A stretch of 10,415 nucleotides of DNA, taken from positions 1 to 10,415 of the forward strand of contig JAZQGO010000018.1 in NCBI GenBank assembly GCA_045540055.1. Direction: 5' to 3'. The notes beneath the pieces are model-generated. The model saw only the letters and a list, made by a program, of their open reading frames with translations. It had not been told where the DNA came from and searched no databases. This DNA comes from SIG565 sp045540055. Its GTDB lineage: Bacteria > Bacillota > Clostridia > Oscillospirales > Acutalibacteraceae. The position numbers were made by a program, and so were the translations under genes. Shown one piece after another: positions 5,973 through 10,415 of this stretch (positions are counted from its first letter, which is position 1; the number at the start of each line of letters is the position of its first letter).

Positions 5973-6965
5973 ATGATAGGAAGTACAAATATTTTAAATC
6001 TTTCTACCTTGTGCAAGTTTCTCAAAAAACATGATGATTATATAATTTTAACCCATATTTCACCCGACGGCGATACGCTCGGCTCTGCCTATGCGTTAGC
6101 CCTCGGTCTTATCAGTATGGGTAAAAAGGCATTCGTCGTATGTAACGATGAAATACCGGCAAAATACAACTATTTCGTAAAGGAGGCCGCACTCAAATCT
6201 ATTGACTACAAAACAATAGTTGCGGTTGACGTTGCCGATGCTAAATTGCTCGGCTCACTTTACGAAAAGTACAGCGATAAGATAGAATTGAATATTGACC
6301 ACCATATTTCAAACACGCATTATGCAAAAAATTTGTATCTCGATGCATCTGCTTCGGCAACGGCAGAGTGTATTTATGACATTTTAAAGAAATTGCGTGT
6401 AAAGCTTACGCCGCTTATTGCGACGGCGCTTTACACCGGCATTTCAACCGATACAGGCTGCTTTAAGTATGCAAACGTTACGCCTAAAACACACCTAATC
6501 GCCGCCGACCTTCACAAGTACGGTATAGATGCGGCGGAGATTAACCGCAGAATGTTTGATACCAAATCAAAGGAACGTATATCACTTGAAAAAATGGTGC
6601 TTGATACCGCTGAGTTTCATTTTGATGACCGTTGCTTAGTGCTGACGGTAACAAGTGAAATGCAGTCACGCTCGGGTTGCTTACCGAGTGATTTGGACGG
6701 TGTTGCGTCTATTTCACGCTCGGTTGAGGGTGTGCTGATAGGTGTGTCGATAAAGCAGTCTGAAGAAGACACATATAAAATTTCGCTAAGAACATATGAG
6801 CCGTTTGATGCTTCTCAAATATGTAAGACCTTAGGCGGTGGCGGTCATAAAGCGGCGGCAGGCTGTACCCTTACGGGCAGTCTCAGCGTTGTTAAAAAGC
6901 AGATTATCGATGCGGTAGGAAAGGCAATTGAAGTAAATGATACGAGGGCTGTTGTTACTGAATAA
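5973..6965 (+). CDS. nrnA: DHH/DHHA1 phosphoesterase, NrnA-type oligoribonuclease / pAp phosphatase
   Basis: NrnA degrades 2- to 5-nt RNAs and dephosphorylates 3'-phosphoadenosine 5'-phosphate; it replaces Orn in many Firmicutes. The 330-residue product has the DHH metal-binding motifs in order: HISPDGD (28-34, with His28, Asp32 and Asp34), Asp86 in VAVDVAD, the DHH triad at 109-111 (NIDHHISN), and Asp160 in TGISTDTG. The C-terminal DHHA1 substrate-binding domain carries GGGGHKAAAGC (288-298). All expected manganese ligands are present. GGAG at 5965-5968 precedes the ATG by 4 nt. The position between rbfA and truB is common in Firmicutes. Its last 29 nt overlap truB in another frame. Substrate preference (nanoRNA, pAp, or cyclic dinucleotide products as for GdpP-like relatives) cannot be settled from sequence, but no GdpP-type sensor domains are present. 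Confidence 0.92.
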   Translation: MIGSTNILNLSTLCKFLKKHDDYIILTHISPDGDTLGSAYALALGLISMGKKAFVVCNDEIPAKYNYFVKEAALKSIDYKTIVAVDVADAKLLGSLYEKYSDKIELNIDHHISNTHYAKNLYLDASASATAECIYDILKKLRVKLTPLIATALYTGISTDTGCFKYANVTPKTHLIAADLHKYGIDAAEINRRMFDTKSKERISLEKMVLDTAEFHFDDRCLVLTVTSEMQSRSGCLPSDLDGVASISRSVEGVLIGVSIKQSEEDTYKISLRTYEPFDASQICKTLGGGGHKAAAGCTLTGSLSVVKKQIIDAVGKAIEVNDTRAVVTE

Positions 6966-8685
6966 GCCAAAAGGTATGACATCCTTTTCGGCGGTGGCAA
7001 GAATTAAGCGGTTATCGGGTGAAAGGCGGGTCGGACACACAGGCACGCTTGACCCTATGGCAACCGGTGTTTTGCCCGTGCTTATCGGAAGGGCAACCGC
7101 CCTTTCTTCATATCTTCTCGATGCCGACAAGCGTTATACCGCTTGTGTGCAGTTCGGTACAGTGACCGATACAGGCGATATTACGGGAGAGGTTATCGAA
7201 AAAAGAGAGGTTAATATTACCGAAGCCGATATTGACAAAGCTATAAATAATTTTGTGGGTGAAATTTCTCAGGTGCCGCCGATGTATTCTGCCATAAAGA
7301 GAGATGGCGTACCGCTTTATAAGCTTGCGCGTGAGGGCAAAACGGTTGAGATAGAGCCACGACAGGTTAAGATTCATTCAATAGAGAAAATAAGCGGACT
7401 TAGCAATAATACCATTAAGCTTGACGTCGTCTGCTCAAAGGGCACCTATATACGTTCTCTTTGTCAGGATATCGGTGAGTATTTGGGTTGCGGTGCGACA
7501 TTATCGGCACTTTGCCGTACGGCGACATCGGGCTTTACTCTTTCACAGTGTGTAAATCTTGAAGATTTAAGTGAGGATAATATATCGCAATATATTTTAC
7601 CCGAAGAAATGGCGGTAGAAAATTTTAGATATTTAGGCGTCAGCGAAAAGCAGGCTGTGCGTTTTTTAAACGGCGGCCAGTTATCACTTGAGCGTCTGTA
7701 TTTGAACGCAGGTGAAGACGGCGAAATCATAAGGGTAAAAAATAAAAATCAGTTTTTAGGACTCGGTGTTGTCGATAATGATAACAGGCAGTTGGCCGTC
7801 AAATGTGTTGTCGCCGATGCGCCCAAGCCTAAAACCGCAGTGGCGCTGGGCACCTTCGATGGCGTACACGCAGGGCACAAGGCGGTTATAAGGGGTGCGG
7901 TTGAAAGCGGGTTTAAACCCGTTGCTGTCACCTTTGATATGCCGCCTAAATCGTATTTAGATTCGTCCGCAAGGTTGCTTATGACAACCGACCGAAAAAC
8001 AGAAATTTTAAGCCGACTCGGTATAAAGAAAACGGTCTATCTTGATTTCAAGAAATTCCGAGATTACTCACCCGAGCAGTTCTTAAACTATTTAAAGGAT
8101 GAACTTGGCTGTGCCTTTATCTCCTGTGGCTTTAATTACCGCTTCGGTAAAGATGGCGCAGGTGACGCCAAAACACTCGAAGATTTTTGCGAGAAAAACG
8201 GTATTGGCCTATCGGTGAGCGAGCCTGTTTATGCTAACGGACAGATTGTATCATCAACCTATCTGCGCTCACTTCTGGCTGAGGGCAGGGCAGATGTGGT
8301 GGCAGAACTTTGTGGACATCCTTTTGCCTTTACGGGCAGGGTAATTCACGGCGACGCGAGGGGCAGAACTATCGGCTTCCCAACCGTAAATCAGCTTTAC
8401 CCCGAAAGACTTACGAAATTGAAATTCGGTGTGTATGAAACCCGCGTTATGATTGACGGTAGGCAGTATAAGGGAATTACCAATATCGGTATACGCCCCA
8501 CCTTTAAAAACGATTTTGTTTCGGCAGAAACCTATGTTTTGGATTTCGACGGTGATGTTTACGGTAAAGAAATCGAAATCAGTTTTATTCGTTTTATAAG
8601 AGACGAAAAGAAATTTGAAACATTAGATGAGCTTATAAACGCAATTAAAGATGATGTTAATAAAATAGAAAAAGAACAGCAGTAA
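6937..8685 (+). CDS. truB-ribF: Fused tRNA psi55 synthase TruB - riboflavin kinase/FAD synthetase RibF
   Basis: One uninterrupted 582-codon frame encodes two enzymes that are usually separate genes. Residues 1-~292 are TruB, which makes pseudouridine 55 in tRNA: LLLNKPKGMTSF (5-16), GHTGTLDPMATG (33-44, catalytic Asp39), PMYSAIKRDGVPLY (115-128), SKGTYIRSLCQDIG (167-180), then a PUA-like C-terminus ending near QFLGLGVVDND. Residues ~299-582 are RibF, which converts riboflavin to FMN and FAD: GTFDGVHAGH (305-314), FNYRFGKDGAGD (399-410), SSTYLRSLL (439-447), then the flavokinase part with GRTIGFPTVN (476-485), NIGIRPTF (516-523) and ETYVLDFDGDVYG (531-543). The junction has almost no linker, and RibF lacks its usual ~15 leading residues. 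No internal Shine-Dalgarno and start is visible at the junction. The ATG lies inside nrnA, 12 nt after GGAAAGG, so translation is probably coupled. Confidence 0.93.
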   Translation: MIRGLLLLNKPKGMTSFSAVARIKRLSGERRVGHTGTLDPMATGVLPVLIGRATALSSYLLDADKRYTACVQFGTVTDTGDITGEVIEKREVNITEADIDKAINNFVGEISQVPPMYSAIKRDGVPLYKLAREGKTVEIEPRQVKIHSIEKISGLSNNTIKLDVVCSKGTYIRSLCQDIGEYLGCGATLSALCRTATSGFTLSQCVNLEDLSEDNISQYILPEEMAVENFRYLGVSEKQAVRFLNGGQLSLERLYLNAGEDGEIIRVKNKNQFLGLGVVDNDNRQLAVKCVVADAPKPKTAVALGTFDGVHAGHKAVIRGAVESGFKPVAVTFDMPPKSYLDSSARLLMTTDRKTEILSRLGIKKTVYLDFKKFRDYSPEQFLNYLKDELGCAFISCGFNYRFGKDGAGDAKTLEDFCEKNGIGLSVSEPVYANGQIVSSTYLRSLLAEGRADVVAELCGHPFAFTGRVIHGDARGRTIGFPTVNQLYPERLTKLKFGVYETRVMIDGRQYKGITNIGIRPTFKNDFVSAETYVLDFDGDVYGKEIEISFIRFIRDEKKFETLDELINAIKDDVNKIEKEQQ

Positions 8686-8707
8686 AAACTACCGCTGTTC
8701 TTTTTTT
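8671..8707. terminator. Bidirectional intrinsic terminator at the end of the operon
   Basis: Arms 8671-8680 (AAAGAACAGC) and 8694-8703 (GCTGTTCTTT) form a perfect 10-bp stem around a 13-nt loop, followed by seven T (8701-8707). The 5' arm encodes the last residues of RibF and the stop codon lies in the loop. Read on the minus strand, the stem is followed by an interrupted T-rich tract (CTTTTTCTATTTTATT), so it can also end the convergent M23-gene transcript. Confidence 0.88.
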
Positions 8708-8738
8708 GTTTGCCCCTAAACGCAATTTCGGGGGCAGG

Positions 8739-9437
8739 CTATTCAATTCCCATTGTTTCAAGGGGAGCTACGACTTTGCCGTTTTTCAACATTTCAAAAT
8801 GTAGGTGTGATGTGTCTGCGCTTTCCCCCGGTACAACACCGAGTGTGCCGATTTTCTGCGATGCCGTCACCGTGTCGTCGATGTTGACAAGCACCTTGTC
8901 ACTCAGTCCGCAATATCTTGCAACTATGCCGTTGCCGTGGTCTATCTCAATTATCGTGCCAAGACTTAAATCGGTATATATATTACTTACAATGCCGTCG
9001 CCACACGCAACGACCGAGGCGCCCTTGTCGGCAACAATATCTACGCCTAAATGAAGCCGCATATCACCAAAGGTTGAAGAGTACTGAAGCGTTTTTGCGT
9101 CAAACTCCTTCTCAACACTTCCCGAAATGGGCATAACAAAATATGTGGCGACAGGCTTAGTGTCGGTAGGCTGACTCTCGATCTCAGGCTCGATTGACGG
9201 TTCATCATACGGCTCATCGACAATTTCGTTCTGAACAGGCTCTTGCGAAGGCAGAGCCTCACTACTAATATATGAACTGTTTTGGTCATTATAGTCCTCG
9301 GTTGTGTTTAAATCATTTATTGCCGCAACAGCCGACCAGGCGGCAACACCGACGGCTATAAGACAGCCCGCCAGCACCATATAAAAACCTTTTCCCGAAA
9401 AAAATTTTGAAACAACAGAATTTTTATTTTCACTCAT
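8739..9437 (-). CDS. Membrane-anchored LytM/M23 peptidase-domain protein, SpoIIQ-like
   Basis: This 232-residue protein has a short cytoplasmic N-terminus, one hydrophobic segment (about 18-40, with no clear cleavage site), an acidic Pro/Glu/Ser-rich spacer (about 42-95) and a C-terminal LytM/M23 domain (about 98-232). The zinc ligands are intact: His129 and Asp133 in HLGVD, and His213 in HLHF (211-214), with His211 as the catalytic partner. Other M23 features are IDHGNGIVARYCGL (165-178) and IGTLG (196-200). M23 enzymes cut peptidoglycan cross-bridges outside the membrane. The size, topology and YSSTFGDMRLHLGVDI segment resemble clostridial SpoIIQ, the forespore partner of SpoIIIAH, which keeps these ligands in clostridia; a general cell-wall hydrolase is the alternative. 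GAGG at 9447-9450 lies 9 nt before the ATG. It converges on the rimP-ribF operon. Confidence 0.85.
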   Translation of the reverse strand: MSENKNSVVSKFFSGKGFYMVLAGCLIAVGVAAWSAVAAINDLNTTEDYNDQNSSYISSEALPSQEPVQNEIVDEPYDEPSIEPEIESQPTDTKPVATYFVMPISGSVEKEFDAKTLQYSSTFGDMRLHLGVDIVADKGASVVACGDGIVSNIYTDLSLGTIIEIDHGNGIVARYCGLSDKVLVNIDDTVTASQKIGTLGVVPGESADTSHLHFEMLKNGKVVAPLETMGIE

Positions 9438-9449
9438 TTTTCAACACCT

Positions 9450-9463
9450 CGATAATATTATCG
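9450..9463. promoter_or_regulatory. 14-bp perfect palindrome in the leader of the M23 gene
   Basis: CGATAATATTATCG is its own reverse complement. It directly abuts the ribosome binding site (GAGG, 9447-9450 on the minus strand) of the M23 gene and lies downstream of its promoter candidate. It could be an operator or, in RNA, a weak hairpin near the ribosome binding site. No binding protein is identified. Confidence 0.4.
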
Positions 9464-9520
9464 GGAAAATATTTTTAATTTATACAGAGATATTTAAAAA
9501 TTTATTCACATTTTAGTGTT

Positions 9521-9549
9521 ATTATAAATATGCAAAAGGGATGCCGCAA
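9521..9549 (-). promoter_or_regulatory. Candidate promoter of the M23 gene
   Basis: Read on the minus strand, TTGCGG (9549-9544) and a perfect TATAAT (9526-9521) are 17 nt apart. The -10 is consensus and the -35 keeps only TTG. Transcription would start near 9514, with a leader of about 77 nt. A GCATA (9533-9529) and a GTATA (9485-9481) in the same region could be sigma-F -35 elements, but I found no convincing -10 at the right distance. Confidence 0.45.
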
Positions 9550-9564
9550 TTCCTTTTTAAAACC

Positions 9565-9590
9565 AGTGTAACGACTATTGTTACATTTTT
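9565..9590 (+). other. AT-rich stem-loop followed by T-run
   Basis: TGTAAC (9567-9572) and GTTACA (9580-9585) form a 6-bp stem around a 7-nt loop, extendable by a G-U and an A-U pair, followed by TTTTT (9586-9590). It resembles a weak terminator on the plus strand, but no gene lies just upstream on that strand. Confidence 0.3.
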
Positions 9591-9610
9591 GGTCTCTCCT
9601 CAAAACCCCT

Positions 9611-9656
9611 AAAAAGAAGAAAGACGACCGTGTTCCCCCACGGTCGTTTTTCTTTT
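9611..9656. terminator. Strong intrinsic terminator between the M23 gene and the insertion sequence
   Basis: ACGACCGTG (9624-9632) and CACGGTCGT (9639-9647) form a perfect 9-bp GC-rich stem with a 6-nt loop, followed by an interrupted T tract (9647-9656). The minus-strand reading also has a T-rich tail (complement of 9611-9623). No plus-strand gene ends here in the window, so it serves either a short untracked transcript or a minus-strand gene that lay to the right before the insertion. Confidence 0.75.
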
Positions 9657-9677
9657 ATATTGTCTGTGACAAAGTTA

Positions 9678-9698
9678 ACCCCCTGTTCTACAGGGGGT
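9678..9698 (+). other. IS200 left-end hairpin
   Basis: ACCCCCTG (9678-9685) and CAGGGGGT (9691-9698) pair perfectly over 8 bp with a TTCTA loop. In IS200/IS605 elements a left-end hairpin is bound by TnpA as single-stranded DNA, and in IS200 it also limits transcription entering from outside. Confidence 0.6.
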
Positions 9699-9742
9699 AT
9701 TAAAATAGCTTTTAGCGAGGAGTAGAGTAGACAATAAAAAAG

Positions 9743-9797
9743 CTCCTTGGTATAGTAGAAGTGGTTTGCCGACCACACAACTAAAATACCAAGGAGG
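9743..9797 (+). promoter_or_regulatory. RNA helix that buries the tnpA ribosome binding site
   Basis: CTCCTTGGTAT (9743-9753) and ATACCAAGGAG (9786-9796) form a perfect 11-bp helix. The 3' arm contains the Shine-Dalgarno AAGGAGG (9791-9797), paired with CTCCTT. An inner stem (9761-9766 with 9771-9776) stacks within the loop. In enterobacterial IS200 a comparable 5' structure is known to sequester the tnpA ribosome binding site and keep transposition low; the same role is inferred here. Confidence 0.8.
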
Positions 9798-9805
9798 TCT
9801 TAATC

Positions 9806-10282
9806 GTGAAAGAGAAAGACATAAATAGTTTAGACCATACAAGTTGGAGATGTCAATACCATATTGTATTTGCGCCAAAATATCGTAGACAAGTAATATA
9901 CAGAGAAATCAAGGTGGACATAGGAAAAATCTTAAGAAAATTATGCGACCAAAAGGGTGTAGAAATAATTGAAGCAGAACTATGCGCAGACCATGTGCAT
10001 ATGCTCGTTAGTATACCACCAAAGTATAGCGTATCACAAATAATGGGATACCTCAAAGGTAAAAGCAGTCTAATGATTTTCGACAGGCATGCGAATTTGA
10101 AATATAAGTATGGAAATAGGCATTTCTGGGCAAGAGGATATTATGTAGATACTGTAGGAAGAAACAAAAAGCAAGTGCAGGAATACATAAAGCATCAGTT
10201 AGACGAAGACCAAATAGCAGACCAAATGAGCCTCAAAGAATACATTGACCCGTTTACGGGTAGCGAGAACAAGAAGGCATAA
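9806..10282 (+). CDS. tnpA: IS200/IS605-family Y1 transposase TnpA
   Basis: TnpA is the HUH single-strand transposase that excises the top strand as a circle and reinserts it 3' of a short target motif. The 158-residue protein has the family N-terminus (SWRCQYHIVFAPKYRRQV), the metal-binding HUH motif H63-V-H65 in ADHVHMLVSI, and the nucleophile Tyr127 in VQEYIKHQ preceded by the conserved FWARGYYVDTVG. Length and motifs appear complete, so the gene looks functional. Translation starts at GTG 9806, 8 nt after AAGGAGG, which is locked in a long helix. Codon use is rich in AGA, ATA and other A-rich codons, unlike the operon genes, consistent with recent arrival by transfer. The protein works as a dimer on the left- and right-end hairpins. 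Confidence 0.93.
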   Translation: MKEKDINSLDHTSWRCQYHIVFAPKYRRQVIYREIKVDIGKILRKLCDQKGVEIIEAELCADHVHMLVSIPPKYSVSQIMGYLKGKSSLMIFDRHANLKYKYGNRHFWARGYYVDTVGRNKKQVQEYIKHQLDEDQIADQMSLKEYIDPFTGSENKKA

Positions 10283-10287
10283 ATAAA

Positions 10288-10406
10288 ACCCCTTGAGGGG
10301 TAGCCCGAAAAAGTAATGCAGTCGGCAAACCTTTCGGCGCCCCTTTAGGGGTTTCGTCTGTAAAATGCCCTTGAAGGGCTATTCAAGCCTCCGGCTTAGC
10401 CGGAGG
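10288..10406 (+). other. Run of four short hairpins after tnpA (IS right end and flank)
   Basis: Four stem-loops follow the tnpA stop: ACCCC/GGGGT with TTGA loop (10288-10301), CCCC/GGGG with TTTA loop (10340-10351), GCCCT/AGGGC with TGA loop (10367-10379), and CCTCCGGC/GCCGGAGG with TTA loop (10388-10406). The third mirrors the left-end hairpin and is the best right-end candidate. The fourth is the most stable and may be a flanking host repeat or the true end. None has a strong U tract, although the first could slow transcription after tnpA. Confidence 0.55.
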
Positions 10407-10415
10407 TCCTGACTT

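Larger units (their letters stand above)
9661..10386 (+). mobile_element. IS200-type insertion sequence (IS200/IS605 family), approximate ends
   Basis: The element carries only a Y1 transposase gene and subterminal hairpins in place of terminal inverted repeats, as in IS200. Left and right ends share a layout: GTCTGT (9662-9667 and 10356-10361), an A-rich stretch, a C/G hairpin (9678-9698 and 10367-10379), then TATTNAA. On this model the right end closes with TCAA (10383-10386), the same cleavage tetranucleotide known from IS608. The resulting length of about 726 bp is close to the ~710 bp of IS200. Ends are inferred; the right end could extend through the next hairpin to beyond 10406. No tnpB is present up to the window edge. 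Confidence 0.65.

Noticed and set aside
6850..6936. FMN riboswitch or separate ribF promoter
   Set aside because: ribF is part of a fusion within the operon and no leader space exists; nothing resembling an FMN element is seen.
8710..9054. 114-codon plus-strand frame opposite the M23 gene
   Set aside because: The minus strand encodes an intact LytM domain with its active-site residues; the plus-strand frame is its shadow.
9675..9878. 67-codon minus-strand frame across the IS left end
   Set aside because: It crosses the tnpA leader structures and the start of tnpA; no ribosome binding site or family support.
1..10415. CRISPR array, tRNA or rRNA genes
   Set aside because: No regularly spaced direct repeats of 23-40 nt and no cloverleaf or rRNA-like segment were seen on either strand; the only short tandem repeat is the 7-nt array at 829-891.

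Overview
This window looks like chromosome of a spore-forming, Gram-positive Firmicute of the Clostridia class, probably an Oscillospiraceae/Ruminococcaceae-type gut bacterium. The evidence is a near-canonical SpoVT, the Gram-positive gene order rimP-nusA-rnpM(ylxR)-rplGA(ylxQ)-infB-rbfA-nrnA-truB-ribF, a NusA without the proteobacterial C-terminal repeats, and strong GGAGG ribosome binding sites. The genus is inference; the class is well supported.

Layout. Positions 2-283 hold the 3' end of an unrecognised gene, followed 14 nt later by spoVT (298-828), a forespore transcription regulator with a sigma-G/F-like promoter candidate inside the upstream gene. Positions 829-1021 are intergenic: a degenerate 7-nt tandem repeat begins right after the spoVT stop, then come a strong extended -10 promoter overlapped by a perfect inverted repeat, and a short leader with a weak terminator-like hairpin. 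The operon runs from 1028 to 8685 with overlapping or very short junctions: ribosome assembly (RimP, RbfA), transcription elongation/termination (NusA), RNA-binding proteins (RnpM, YlxQ), translation initiation (IF2), nanoRNA/pAp turnover (NrnA) and a single 582-residue polypeptide joining TruB (tRNA psi55 synthase) to RibF (riboflavin kinase/FAD synthetase). It ends in a bidirectional terminator that overlaps the last codons.

Positions 8739-9437 on the minus strand encode a membrane-anchored LytM/M23 protein with intact zinc ligands, resembling clostridial SpoIIQ, with its own promoter candidate and a 14-bp palindrome in its leader. From about 9661 to at least 10386 there is an IS200-type insertion sequence: left-end hairpin, a long helix that buries the tnpA ribosome binding site, the Y1 HUH transposase, and a series of short GC-rich hairpins at the right end. 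Its A-rich codon use differs from the operon.

Most of the window is a conserved housekeeping operon. I do not see a clearly new multi-gene system. The points most worth attention are the TruB-RibF fusion, the likely NusA self-attenuator in the rimP leader, the heptamer repeat beside the operon promoter, and the IS200 ends and RNA structures.
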